From contig JAGPNK010000004.1 in NCBI GenBank assembly GCA_020746835.1, positions 1,178,001-1,242,000 of the forward strand: a stretch of 64,000 bases of DNA, given 5' to 3'. Shown piece by piece: positions 1-11,889 of this stretch. Source of the stretch: Stachybotrys elegans (lineage: Eukaryota; Ascomycota; Sordariomycetes; Hypocreales; Stachybotryaceae). The notes beneath the pieces were generated by a model that did not search any database, was not told where the DNA came from, and saw only the letters and a list, made by a program, of their open reading frames with translations. Made by a program: the position numbers and the translations under genes. Within the stretch, counting starts at the first letter, position 1. The number at the start of each line of letters is the position of its first letter.

Positions 1-406
1 CTTGAGACCAAAGTCCGCCGAGCCCTGCCCACTCGTCTAGCCATGCTCCCGCCGACCCTGGTTCATCCGGCTCGTTCCATATAGCCTGCCGGACGAATCT
101 GTCCCAAACAAATGGTTCAGATCTTGGACTGAAAGGGTTGCACGGGTTTTCGGTATTTCGCCTCCACCTTCGCTTCAGCTCCTCGACTCTAGCCATGACA
201 TGATCGCACTGGCCTGATCTTGCCTGTTCCCTGTGAATCACGTACATGGTGCTGACTTTCCTATATAAAAGATGGGCGCCGACTTCTGTTGCTCCCTCAA
301 CTCCCACAGTGCTTTGAATCCAGCATCTCCCCCTCCAACCCTTTCCTCTCCCAGTCACCTGCTCTCTCCTTACGCTTCTCGTCTTTGACACCCCGGCCTT
401 GTCAAC
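1..406. other. Upstream region of the PARG-like gene
   Basis: No gene is visible in this edge stretch. The last 110 bases before the ATG at 407 are pyrimidine-rich (CT-rich leader typical of fungal promoters), and a TATA box lies at 262-269. A gene ending to the left of the window cannot be excluded. Confidence 0.5.
262..269 (+). promoter_or_regulatory. TATA box of the PARG-like gene
   Basis: The sequence TATATAAA sits about 140 nt upstream of the ATG at 407 and is followed by a CT-rich stretch, the usual arrangement of a fungal core promoter. Position and sequence are seen; activity is inferred. Confidence 0.5.
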
Positions 407-1435
407 ATGTCTTCCTCCAAATCGAGCCGGGTCAAACCCGCAGAAGTCGCCTCTGAAACGAAGAGGTTCTTCATCCCTGAGATCCGTAACAATTACTCCG
501 AGGAGTTTCCTCCGTATTCCCTTCTCTACCATCATCCTGTGCAGAATCTGCCTGTTCCAGCACCTACCTTGAGCACCCGTCCCCCGACCTTCTTTGTGGA
601 ATGCGGCGATCCTGTTATGAGAGCAATCCAGTGTGGGAACGCAGAGACGAATGCCTTCAGTAGTGCCAAGTCACGCGTGCCCTTCCTTTGTGCTGCCAAC
701 GCCGGCCGCCCTGGAGGTGATTGGGAGACAGGGGTCGCGGGCTACGAGGAGAGGCTGTGCCGAAGGAGCAATCTTTCGGCAACCCTGAGTACGCCCGTTC
801 CCGGCACACAGCCCAGCAACTACCCCATCCCGTCGACTGGCGGCATCTTGTCTGACAATGTTGTCGTCTACCGCGGTCCGCATGACCGCTATGAGAAGCT
901 GCCAGAGCTGTACGACCTGCCAGTGATATCCATGGCTCCCACGCGGTGGCCAAAACTCAAGGACAACGGGCTCACCTACTCCTTCTCTGAGGAGCGAGAG
1001 CTTACCCGAGAAAAGCTGCGGGGTGCTCTACGAATCTGTCTTTACAACAACTACGACCGCATCGTCATCGGCGACTTTGGCCTTGGCAACGGGTACAGGA
1101 ACCCGCCGCAAGAGCTCGCTGAAATGTGGCGTGATATCTTTCTCTTTGACCCAGACATTCGTGGGCGATTCTCCTATGTCATTTTTGTCTTTGAAGACGA
1201 GAACCAGAGCACGATGCGATGCATCCACGACGACCTGGTCCGCAAGAGCTCCAGGCGCGGCGTCAGCAAGAGCAAGCATAAGCACGAATCCCACGGCTCG
1301 TCGTCGTCGCCGTCGTCGTCACTGCGGAAGGTGACCGACATGCAGATCTTCGCCCACGTTTTCGACAGCGACGAGATTGAGCGTGTCCTGAGCCAGCCGG
1401 ATCCGCGCTACGCACTCGACATGATTACTTCCTGA
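407..1435 (+). CDS. Microbial-type PARG (DUF2263) domain protein
   Basis: Single-exon gene of 342 residues. The region around residues 100-125 reads PGGDWETGVAGYEERLCRRS, the signature of the DUF2263/TIGR02452 family, whose bacterial members are poly(ADP-ribose) glycohydrolases with a GGG(X6-8)QEE motif; the second Glu of the EE pair is the catalytic residue in those enzymes and is kept here. A second conserved block, VIGDFGLGNGYRNPP near residues 222-236, fits the macrodomain-like fold's later phosphate-binding loop. The predicted role is removal of ADP-ribose from proteins or a related macrodomain hydrolase activity; substrate is unknown. The C-terminal part holds a low-complexity basic and Ser-rich insert (about residues 282-310) that is probably disordered. 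No signal peptide is seen. The start is chosen because it is the first ATG after a TATA box and CT-rich leader. The family assignment is strong, the enzymatic activity is inferred. Confidence 0.9.
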   Translation: MSSSKSSRVKPAEVASETKRFFIPEIRNNYSEEFPPYSLLYHHPVQNLPVPAPTLSTRPPTFFVECGDPVMRAIQCGNAETNAFSSAKSRVPFLCAANAGRPGGDWETGVAGYEERLCRRSNLSATLSTPVPGTQPSNYPIPSTGGILSDNVVVYRGPHDRYEKLPELYDLPVISMAPTRWPKLKDNGLTYSFSEERELTREKLRGALRICLYNNYDRIVIGDFGLGNGYRNPPQELAEMWRDIFLFDPDIRGRFSYVIFVFEDENQSTMRCIHDDLVRKSSRRGVSKSKHKHESHGSSSSPSSSLRKVTDMQIFAHVFDSDEIERVLSQPDPRYALDMITS

Positions 1436-2323
1436 TTGAGCAGTTTCAGCAGCCGGCCACGATTGCGGTTAAGCCCCCCTCCCCGTGGCAGCGTGCCGTT
1501 TGTTTCACTCTGCTATGGTGGCTTCTATATGAATGCTGGGGCTACAGGCGCCAGCCGCACTGCCGATCGACCAACATACCAATCATAATGCACTTCGCAG
1601 GGTTCGGGGAGGCGGACACGCTCGTTCTACCGGAATACAACGCACGACAGACTCGAAAAAAAGAACAAGGGTCTTTGTCGATGGGAAGGGGGGAGGGGAG
1701 CAGGGGCCGCGAGGAGAAACCCTCGGGTCTGTCGACGATGCCAATCCTCAGCATGATACGAGGAGTGTATTTGTCCGTGGAGAAGGAGTTCCAGCTCTGA
1801 GACTGATAGGATGATGCCCCACCACCACCCTTCCCTCGGCAGTATTTGCTTTTGCTTTTGCTTTTGGCTTTTTATTTTCTATCACCCCGGTCCGATTGGA
1901 CGGTCGTGACATGACCAATGTCGGTGGGCAGGATGTTGCTTTGTATCCTAACTCGGGCATTGTAACGATTGGTTCGCGTGGGTCGGGATCTGCCAGGATC
2001 TCCCATCTGATGCGCGGCCCTAGGCTGAGCCTGGTATTCTATTCCTGCTCTTTCTCTTCCCTTTCCTTTCCCGCTTGGGGAACGCGTTGGTAGTTAATGG
2101 AACAAGTACTTGATCTCTATCCTATGCTTGCTCATATGTACATCCGAACGGGCCCTTGCCCGCTTGGTTCGTCTTTCTTCGTCTCTTCTTTTGTGCCCGC
2201 CTCGGACTTTTGGGAAAAAAGAAACTCCCAAAAGCATGTCTGACACGGGCGTCGCATGTCACAGCATATGCGGCTCGCCATGGCAGTTTCACCGTCACCG
2301 TCCTCACGAGGCCATCACTCCTT

Positions 2324-2342
2324 TCTCTCTCTCTCTCTCTTC
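2324..2342. repeat. (CT)n microsatellite
   Basis: Nearly perfect CT dinucleotide run on the plus strand inside the gene-poor convergent interval. Confidence 0.8.
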
Positions 2343-2972
2343 GCTCCATGTATTTGGATCTACGGCAACCAGGGGGGGGATGGTAGATGACTGCAGATGA
2401 GACAAGACAAAGACAAAGGCAAGCAGAGTGAGTGCCAAGAACCACTCATCCCACCACCTCCAATGCCGTTCAGAGACAACTGAGCAAAAAGGGAAGGGGG
2501 AGAGGGGGGAAAAGAAATAAAAAGCTTTGACCCCGGCCGCTGAATCCCGCCCGTCGAGGACAACGGCAATAATGAGTGTTCGCCGACTACGCAGAACCCA
2601 ACCACGCAACGCAAGCGCCAACACATACATACATACATGCATACAATCTCCTCTCCCATTCCCTTTTTCGATCCAGGCAAAGATAGGCAGAGGCTGAAGC
2701 CCCGAACCCACTAAATGCTCCTCCCTGCCATGTATGGACATGCTCCCCCCCCCTTCTTCCTTTGCCGCCTGTCGCTCGGCCGGTTTCAAAGGTCGTACCA
2801 TCCCTGTCCTTCCCGGGGAAGTGAGGCTATCTTGCGTCCAGGATGGGGGGGGCGGTTTTGTTTCTTCCCATTCTAAGCAGCAAGCTGCATGACGCATCAT
2901 CTTGCTCATCGGGATGGTGCCCTTATCGCCAAGGATGCGTCTTTCGCGCGCGCGCGAGAAAGAGATTCATGT

Positions 2973-2999
2973 TCTCCCTCTCCCTCTCCCTCTCTCTCC
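2973..2999. repeat. CTCCCT-type pyrimidine repeat
   Basis: Imperfect hexamer array of CTCCCT that decays into CT repeats. It follows a CG-alternating run (about 2945-2956). Confidence 0.75.
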
Positions 3000-3776
3000 G
3001 GCATGCCATACTTGCATGGCTGTCTCCCACCCCCCTCCCCTTCCTCCTGCGATGAGCCTACCACTTCCTCGGAGCGGGGGATGTGCAAGCCAAGGACAGG
3101 GGGTATTGCACATTGCAGCCGGCCGCCACGGGTACCATTCACGTAGTACATACGTCCCATCTCCCTGGGCCCTCATCCTAGAAGCCAATTTCAACCGCTA
3201 CAGAACGCCGGCTTCAGGCCTGGAGTGTTTATTTGCTTCTTTCGTCCCCATGTTGACCATCCCATCTATCGGTCCTCGTGACATGAAGGTGCTTTGGTCA
3301 GGAGCAAAGTGTGCGCAGCCAAGACAATAGTAGCCGCCACGGCAAATAAGTCCAACATCACCCTCCTTTTCTCTTCGTCATCGCCCTTAGCCTCGCTCCC
3401 ATGTGTGTCTCTCACCCTCGTTCCTTGCCCCTTCTACTGCACGTGGCTCCCGTTTCGGTATGATCGCTGTGGCATCCTGCACCATATCCTCCTCAGTCAC
3501 CCTTTTTTGTTTTGCTTTTCCCTACCCCTCCCTCCCCTTCTTGCTGCACGTCGACCCCCCCGCCTGTGATCCAGTGTTGGCGTGCTGTGGTTGGTGATGG
3601 ATTTGCTTTTTTCTCACGCCATTAAGACAAGCCCGGCCACGCGCGTCTCTCTTCCTCTCCCTCCACCCTTGTTAGCCGATGGCGATCAAATATCGCACCA
3701 TGCTCATCGAAGCTGAGTAGCTCCATCTGAGAAACAACAACAACAAAGCCATAAGCATGGCAGGCATGTGAGGGGA

Positions 3777-3803
3777 GAAGAAGAAGAAGAAGAAGAAGAA
3801 GAA
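3777..3803. repeat. (GAA)n microsatellite
   Basis: About nine uninterrupted GAA/AAG units on the plus strand; no coding frame with other support passes through it. Confidence 0.85.
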
Positions 3804-4421
3804 AAAGCAACCACCAATTGGGACCGCCCGCAAGTCACGAGCAAAAGCCCACTCTTTCCGACGACAGATAGGACATTCCGAAGGCTCCCCTCTCCCCCCT
3901 TCCAAGCCAGAAGCGGCTTGCCACTCGTGTATGTCCATGTGCGCTCGTTCGCACGCCTGTCGGCGATCCATCTCGCATGGATCCTTGACGAGGACCTGCG
4001 GCCGTCGCTAGGATCCTGACGTTACACCAGGTGCGTAACATCACCTTTTTTCCCTGCTTGCCGCTCAACACGACCTGGCCGTCAAACCCCTTGGCACCAT
4101 CCAGCAACGGCAGTTGTCCCTTTCCACCTGCGTGCTCCTGTCTGAGTCACAGTTTCCATCACGGGATGTTTTCACCCCCTCCACCCCCTGTCGGAGCCTT
4201 GCCCAGCCATTGTGTCGTTCGGGGCTAGACGTGGGCGAACATGCTGGTAGGCCCTCCCCTCGTCGATGAGGTGGCATGGCTCAATGCTGGGGAGGGAGGA
4301 GAAGCGACTCAAGGTCAGCCGCAATGTCTCCCTCCTCCCGCGGCAACACCCGTCACCATCCACGGGTCTCTTCTCTCCCTCAAGGATTCACTTCCCTCGC
4401 GACATACTCCTCCTCTGTTCT

Positions 4422-4462
4422 TGCCCTGCCCTGCCCTACCCTGCTCTGCTCTGCTCTGCTCC
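4422..4462. repeat. Pentamer array CCCTG then CTCTG
   Basis: Three or four CCCTG-like units merge into four CTCTG units, consistent with slippage and a later point change spreading through the array. Confidence 0.8.
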
Positions 4463-5099
4463 AAAATCTGTTATCTCCAAAGGTCCGGCCAAGAATTTTG
4501 CCGCTAGCTCCTCCGTTGCCTCCGGCAAGCAGCTCGATCTCGGCTACTAGCAAGTCTTGGACGAGCCATGATGGAGGCCCCCTTGGGGAGCTGATATTGA
4601 ACGTGTGGGTGCTGGTTCTGAGACATGCAGCAAGTTATCGCGCGACTTGTTTCCTCACCGGCTTCCCAGCTGACATATTGACTACCGAGCCGCAGCAGAT
4701 GCGTTTCTTTTGCCTGCCCTCTTCATAGCGGCTGCCGCTGTCCACTGCGCACATGCTCGCTAGCTAAATGACTGATCGCATATGCCAACGCTTGAACAAG
4801 GATATGATAGGGGAGGGGTGTGAAGTCAGGTGTGCAGTTATACCGCCCTGATCACCGCCCCCTTTTTATTTCAACGTTGCATCCTTTTCGGATATCGCAA
4901 CGCCTCCTTCCTGTCCGTCCAGGTGGGAGCCTATCAGGTGCCTCGATGACCACGAAGCGACTGCGCATATCTCTCAGCGGCTGGTTGCTCATCCGGTTAG
5001 CACGGTTGATGCGAGTTGCATTCTGATACATAGCTACGCTTTCATGACGCACGGCTCCGTACGGGGATGACCAAGTCCCCAGCGCTCAAGCCTTGACTG

Positions 5100-5117
5100 T
5101 CTTCTTCTTCTTCTTCT
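5100..5117. repeat. (CTT)n microsatellite
   Basis: Six CTT units downstream of the SEC24 stop codon. Confidence 0.8.
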
Positions 5118-5298
5118 CCGCCACTCACGCTGGGCTAATCTTTTGATACGTCAATGTCATATCTGGTATATTCCAGGAGGATCGTCATTCTCGCTACCAA
5201 CGCTACCCAAAACTTCCTGTCAACTCCGCTCATCGCCTCGTACAGCATGGTGTTGTGGATCATGCGGGTTTTTGGCAGGACGGCAAACATTACCTATT

Positions 5299-8200
5299 CT
5301 ACCAGTAGGACGGCCTCAAGGCTGTAAAGTTGGCCAGGCTTGCCGCGTCCGTCTCACTTCCCTCCTTTTTGCGCTGACCACTCAACTGCAGCCAAGAGTC
5401 AGCACTTTGCCCTCTAGGACCAGCCATCGACGTTGAATCAGGAAAGACGTACCTCTAGCTGCACTCCCTTGTGAATGTGAACCAACCAATCCACGTAGCT
5501 TTGTGCCTCATTGTTGCGATCCTCCACTAGCATCCGGGCAAACTCGAACTCTGCTCCATCAATACCTTGCCTGGCCAGTTGGAGCGTCAAGCCCTTTGAT
5601 CCCCGCATCGTCTTGAGGAACTCAATAATGTTGCGGACTTGTGCGTTCAGGTGCGTCTGAAGTACCGGAAGGGTCGACGTGTAGGCATCCAGGCTCTTCA
5701 GAGACGTCTTATCCTCTCCAAACAGATCGGCAATCAAGTTCTCCGACGTCTGTTGGTGGAACCAGAGCAGGCAAATCTGACCGTTGTCTACTAGGTAAGC
5801 ACCGCCGGTCTCAATCTGCGAGAAAGAGGTCCTAAGGGTCGGAGGCATCTTGAGTTGGCCCGTCTCTGCGTCTGCGAAGCCGTCCTCCGGTTGGAGGTTG
5901 TGGATGGGAATCATCCGAGGATACAGATACAGGCTCAGCTCCAAGGGGCCGATGGACCGCATTATGCGCAACTCGTTAACCCTCCTGTCAGAACTCTCGA
6001 TTCCACCCTTGAAGGCTCTGCACTTGATGAGGCCCAGCATAAACATGCTGAACTCCTTGAGTCTTTCTGGCATCACAAGCTGTCCAGGAGGATACTGTTG
6101 AGAAGAGTGCTTCCTGTAACAGGCCATAATGTCAATAGAACGCTCCGTGAGCCAGTTGCGGATGTCTTTGAGGTTGCTGGAGCTGTTGGTCAGCTTGGTG
6201 CTAGCCTCCTTAGCGAGCAGAGTGATGACAGCGTCTTGGTCGACGAACTTCATGCACGTCCTGATGCCTTGCTCGCGAGCTCCAGCCTCTTTGGAAGTGT
6301 CGCTCACGCTCGCAATCACGTTGGAACACCTAACTCTACGCTGACCGGACGCGGTCGTATAGAGCAGGGCCGACTGGAAATGAGCATCAAGTTTCGGGTC
6401 CAGTTTGCCATCGTAGCTGAAGGAAACGCCGAGTGCCTTGTCGGCATCGATGACGCCAATCTCCAGATCAGCTCCGAAAGTGTGCTGCACAAAGTTGCCG
6501 TGGTAGGCCGACACTTGAAGACCGTTGGAGCAGCGAACCTTCATCAGAGCCTGGAAGCCTGACTCGCGTGTGACGGCATGGCTGATCTCGGCAGACATCT
6601 TGGCGCCGTCCCTCGCAGCAATGAAGTTGGGGTAGTAAAACGTTTCTCCGCCAGTGGTTGCCGCCACATGACCTGTCACTGTCAGTCAAGTTATCAATTC
6701 GCTTTCTTGGATGCCTACCAATAGTGGCGATATCCAGGTAACCCCCGGAAGGCGCAGCGAGGAAGAAGTCAGCACCGATGCCGCCCGCTACCATCTTCTC
6801 CGAGACCTTCTTCCAGGCAGGATGCTCGGTTGTGTACAGCTTCTTATCGATCTCGCCGCCGGGGTGATTTCCATCATCACGGAGGAAGAGCCGTCCTGGA
6901 CCCCAAGTGGGCAGTGCAGAGCAGGAGCACACCACCCGACCACCCGTCTTCTCGAGCGCAGCCAGCGCCGAGTTCAAACCAGCCAGAAGAGCGGGCTCAG
7001 GGTTCTTGATGGTGGAGAACATCTGAGGCAAACGGTTGAGAAGCGATGTAATGACAGTTCGCGATTCGTACGGATCCACGAACAGACCCTCGCCCAGGGG
7101 CAAAAAGGGATCCTCCAAGTCAGGCATAATCATCATTTGCGCCGCCTCGAGACGTGGCTAGGAACAGGGTTAGCACATCTTCCATCACCACACCTTGCGC
7201 GACTTACGTTGACATTGTAGAAGTGAATATCCTTGTCATAGGTCACGAAGCCAACCTTGGCGCCCTGTGGTATCCTTCGCTTGATCTCTCCGTTTTCGTC
7301 CTTCTCTTGGTCCTCACCGCCATACAAGGCAGCCAGGATGCCATCGCAGAAGGTCTCGAGGAAGCCCTTGTTGTACGCTTCCTGAGTTACGTCGATTAGG
7401 AACAGCCATCGCATGCCCATGGGCTCCTTTGTCCAGTACTCCTTGGGCACGACGAACTCAACAGTACCGCGGTGAAGCTCAGGGCGCTGGTCTCGATCGG
7501 CACGTACTCCCTGGGGGTTGGTGGCGCAAAAGTACTCTGCGGGAGTGTCGTTGGGATGGGTGCACAGATTGCACACGAACTTGTTGCCACCCGAACGGAA
7601 CATCATAAAGGGGTTGATATAGGCTCGGCATCTTCGACAGCGAGGAGGGCCAGCTTCGCCAAAGTCGAGCACTGGAATCTCAGCCTCTCCAGGCGCAAGC
7701 GCTGCCAGGGGTTGCAAGGAGAGACCAAGCGGGAGGCCGGTAGCTTGGAGGCCGTCGGCGGTCGCAGGGATGTTATTCAGAGTGAGTCGAGCGAATTTGG
7801 GCGAAGCATTGCCCTGGTCGTAAGCGACGAAGGAGACGGTTGCAGGCGGAGGAACATGTCGTTCAAAGGTTGGGTAGACGTTCTTGAAGAAGTACTGCTG
7901 GATAACGTCACGAGAGTAAGGGACGCTTGGCATCTCGTCGGCAGACACCTTGCTGGCTCCGCCCGGGGCGGATGCGAGGTTGGCCGATGCTTCAGGGGGG
8001 GCGTTTCCTGGGGTCAGGCCGCCAGGAGCGAAAGGAGAAGTCGGAGCAAAGGCTGGGTTGGCAGGACTGAACTGGTTTGGGAACTGGCTCTGGTCCATCT
8101 GTGGCGTGGCCAAGGGACTGCCGTATTGCCCTCCGAAGGCTGGCACTGCGGGTGTGCCAGGGCTGTTGAGGAACTGGCTGGCGCTTGTGCCAGCAGCAGG

Positions 8201-8629
8201 CATGCCATTGAATGCTTGGGAAGAGCCGGTGGCCTCAACTGTATGGTATGCGTGCCTGTCCTTCTTCTTCCTTCGAACGCTGGCCTGGCCGTCGCCCAAG
8301 TTCATGCTTCCCATCTGGTGAGCCAAGACATCGGGAGAGACGGCGGGTTGGCCAGCAGCCATGTAGCCCGGAGCCTGGCCCGGAGTCGGGGGAGCTCCAT
8401 ACTGCTGAGCTGCGTAGCCCGGCGCGACGGGAGGCGAAGGTCCGCCCTGGAATGGCTGCTGGAACTGCTGAGGTGATCCAGGCCCATAGGGAGGTGCTCC
8501 TTGTTGGTAGGGCGATGCTGCGACGGGGGGTTGGAACTGAGGGGCGGCGGGAGCGGTAGTTCGGGTCGGGTCGTTGGGATCGATGGCCTCTCCCTGCCCG
8601 AGGGCGTGGTATTGGGTGTAGTCGGACAT
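5299..8629 (-). CDS. SEC24: COPII coat subunit Sec24
   Basis: Sec24 is the cargo-binding subunit of the COPII coat at ER exit sites, working as a Sec23-Sec24 dimer. Four exons on the minus strand join in frame: 8629-7208, 7157-6719, 6672-5453 and 5385-5299, giving about 1055 residues, the usual fungal length. Introns are 50, 46 and 67 nt; the last has a GCTGACT branch site and its removal restores a 28-residue tail ending in SYW; without it the frame stops after VRLS at 5438. The protein begins with a Pro/Gln/Gly-rich region (residues 1-230), then the zinc finger with C331-C334 and C353-C356, the vWA-like trunk (including FVTYDKDIHFYNVN at the exon 1/2 junction), beta-sandwich, helical and gelsolin-like parts. 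It converges on the PARG-like gene and diverges from histone H1. Assignment is very secure; exact 3' splice choice is inferred. Confidence 0.95.
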
Positions 8630-11600
8630 GGCAGGCGGATTGGAGCGTATCTCGGGGGTTGGGCAGGTGGTTCGAGGGGTATCAGACGAGGCCGAGCCAG
8701 GCGAGGGAAGGCGAGGAGGGGTCCTCGAGGTACGGGTCGAGGCGGCGAGGAATCAAGGGCTGGTTTGCGGTAGCAAGGAAAAATCAGACAATCAAATTCC
8801 GTGAAAAGATGGTTTCGTCATAGTATTGGAGCTCCCCGACTCGAAGTCTCTGCGCGGGTCCAAGAGGGCGTTGCGAAACAGCGGAAGCAAGGCCCAGGTT
8901 GGAGGTTTGGTGGTGGTTTGACAGCTCGTGGCTGCTAGGGAGCTTGTGGTGCCTCGCTGGCCTTTTCGGAAGGTACAGGTACCTAGTGGCCAAAAGTCTG
9001 CAGTCACCCCACAATGAAATTGAGGTTCGACAAGTCTACTTATTCACATGCAGAGCGTGTAGTAAAAATAGGACAGAAATAACAAGACAGAATTGCATTT
9101 GGAAGAACCGACGAGCACTCCAAGATAGATAGGACACATTATATATCAACCATATCGGTGCGTTTGCGAGGCTTAAAGTACAAGATAGGCTTCTGCGGTA
9201 AGCTGCTAGCCAATGTGTACTGAGGTACTCCGTACCTGATGTGTTAATGTGTCTCTCCGTTACGTAGGTACCCAGGTACTTCTGCCAACTCCATGTGAGA
9301 GGTCTCTCCGTTTTGGATGCTGGCCGTCAGAAAAGGTGCCGGAGAGATTGGCCGCTTGTCTCCGATTGGCAAGGCGCACTATTTCAACGTCTCGGTAGTG
9401 CGGGGCCATCATGGAACTTCAAAGTTGTACGTGCACGAGAGACGAGAGATGTAGAACCAGCGCAGAGTTGCTGAAGAATTGCATGGCGTCTGCAATCAAA
9501 GCTTCCGTTATGTTGTTGCCAGCCCAGGGCGTGTCCTCCCATGGACTGCGTAAAAGAATCTAGCCTGTCTATATGCCCAGTGCTCATGGACTGACAGGTA
9601 CATATCTAGGTATGTCTTAGTCATTTGGTAATGGGTCGTGATGGATCGCGGATCGTGATGCTACCTGACGCCAATTCTGATAAGTCGCGTTGCCATCCAG
9701 CCGCCAAAGGTGTCCACCATATTGCTACCGGGCCCCGATCATATCATATATCATTCATATCGTGTATCATTTCTCGTGATATATGCCATGAGGGTCTGGG
9801 CGGTATCGCCGGGGCGCACGAATGAAGGCGCGTCTCTTGGTGCTTTGAAGGAGCATGGATGCGACTTGTGACGTGGCGCGTCTTACGATAGAACAATCAA
9901 TGCGTAACATTGATACCGGATAGCAACATCTCTTGGCAGGGGCAGACGACGCATCTGCATCTGCATAGCAACTCTGCAAAACGCCCAAGATGGCGATTTA
10001 CTTGACGGGAAGCGCTGGCGCGAACCCTAGATTGCGCCAGTCCGGTTGGGCTCGTGACACAAATGCGTGTACAGTCACGCGCCACGTGCCAACTCTTGTC
10101 TCTACTTAAGAGGGTGGCAAGACTTGAGCGCTTTTGGATAGAGGAATTGGTATTGCCGGGGGGGTAGGTGACGTGGACGGTCTTCGCCATGCGTTGTTCT
10201 TGTCGAGGGTGGAACTGGCGATGGCTTCGTCACCGACACATGACATGCTTGTGCGGACCTGAAGATCGGCAACCTAGCATACAGCGGTTCGCCATGTACG
10301 TTTCAACACTGAAATATCAGGTCGCATACAAGACGTGCGCATGCAGCAGATAAGCTTTATTCACTCTCCGCTCAGCAGCAAATGGCGATGCATTAAGGCT
10401 GGTTGGGCATACAGTCGATGGGACTAGACATCTACGAAGATGCATGGAAGTATTCCACATCTACACGTTGCTAGGGTATTTGGAAATATTATTTCTGACC
10501 GGGGCCATATTCAAAAATAGCGCATCAGAATAAGGGGCGATAACGGTGCCAGTAGAGCATAGACCGACAAGAAAGAGAGAGAAGAGGAGGGGGAGGAAAA
10601 GGAAGAAGAAGGGGGAGGGGAGGGAGCAGAGGGAGGAGGCTTCATTCGCAGATCAGACATGTTCATCAGGAATCAGGAGGGCGACTAAGGTGGCTGGCGT
10701 GGACCAATCAGAAAATTGGACGCATCGAGGGGACATGAATTATTTTTTGGGGGACCTGGCAAAAATGGACGGTATTTTCGAGTCAAAAATAACAATGGGG
10801 CCGTTGGCGCGATGTGATGTGGCTGGTGCGGCGGGAGAGCGAGGAGCTTATCAGGTGTACGGGAGGGGCTCACGTGGCTAGTGAGTCGGCCGGAACGAGT
10901 GGAGAATGGAGAAAGAAAAGGGCAGATGGGCAACGGCAGGCCGGACGCGGTGCCGTGGGCCTGCGTGTCTCGTCTCGCCTGTCTCGCGTTGGCGCCCCCA
11001 AGCCCAGGCTTGCGCGAATGTGAGTGCGGCAGTTGAGTAGAAGGATGGAAAAAGCACACCGTGTGGCTGGTGCGGATGTTGATGCTGCTGACGCTGGACG
11101 CACACAGAAGGCAGCAGCAACGCAATTATGCCGACATGTCATGTCAAGATGGGCATGGCTTCAATCCAAATCAATCTATGCCAATGCAATGCGTGAAGAG
11201 GCGCACGCATTCTGTCTAACGGTGCATGCATGGTACGATCCCAAGTCACAAGAAATGCATGGCTGGCGTGATCTTGCCCGTGGCTCTTTCTGCCTGCAAG
11301 GTGCGCGGGAGAAAGAAAGAAAAAAAGAGAAGCGAGCAACGGGGAGGAAGCAACGACGGGCAGCAGCGGCAGTAGCGAGAGCAGGAGGGACAGCTCAGGT
11401 GCACACCCGCCCGCGGCATTATTACCCACAGCCCGGAGCCAGCCCGGCAAGGTCAGGCTGGGCCAAGGGTAGGTAGGTAGGTACCTCTGGGCCAGCAGCC
11501 CACACACACCAAATCAGGTACCTACCCACCTGGGCCATCTCTGGTGCTGGGAGGGGACTTGGAGGTTCGGAGAGCTTATTGCAGGTGGTGGGCAGCCAAC

Positions 11601-11889
11601 GTGTGTGGGAGTGGGAGTGGGAGTGAGCTACTGATTGCGGTCCTGCTCCTGCCCCCGCCCAACATATAAACATGCCCCATCCCCTCCACGCGCCCGACGA
11701 GCTCGACCCCCTTCGTCTCTGTTCATTCACTGCTTCATCATCGCCTCGATATTCTCTCTTGATCTCATCTACCGTGTCGGACGCGTCAAGCAATCCATCA
11801 CTTCCATCTGCCTCTTTTTTTCTACCGGTCCCAGACCCTAGCCGCCTCTTTTACACCCACTCCAACACCTCTCTTCCCAACCCGTCGCC
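8630..11889. other. Divergent intergenic region SEC24 / histone H1
   Basis: About 3.3 kb between two divergently transcribed genes, so it should carry both promoters. No supported coding sequence. Visible items are several GGTACC-centred short palindromes with flanking TAGG steps (9262-9278, 11468-11486, 11515-11526), a purine-rich block at 10560-10635, a CCAATCA box at 10704-10710, and a TATA-like element at 11663-11669 for histone H1. Confidence 0.5.
11663..11669 (+). promoter_or_regulatory. TATA-like element of histone H1
   Basis: CATATAAA about 220 nt upstream of the H1 ATG, followed by a long CT-rich leader. Position fits a core promoter; function is inferred. Confidence 0.4.

Larger units (their letters stand above)
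1436..5298. other. 3.9-kb gene-poor interval between convergent genes
   Basis: This stretch separates the 3' ends of the PARG-like gene (+) and SEC24 (-). I see no reading frame with recognisable domains or spliceable coding exons. It is full of simple sequence that switches strand bias: CT tracts at 2324-2342 and 2973-2999, a purine tract at about 2485-2530, a C run near 2743-2752, a GAA array at 3777-3803, a CCCTG/CTCTG array at 4422-4462 and a CTT array at 5100-5117. A long untranslated region or a non-coding RNA is possible. Confidence 0.5.

Noticed and set aside
7472..8476. 334-residue plus-strand frame opposite SEC24 exon 1
   Set aside because: Low-complexity Gly/Arg/Ser mirror of the Pro/Gln-rich Sec24 N-terminus.
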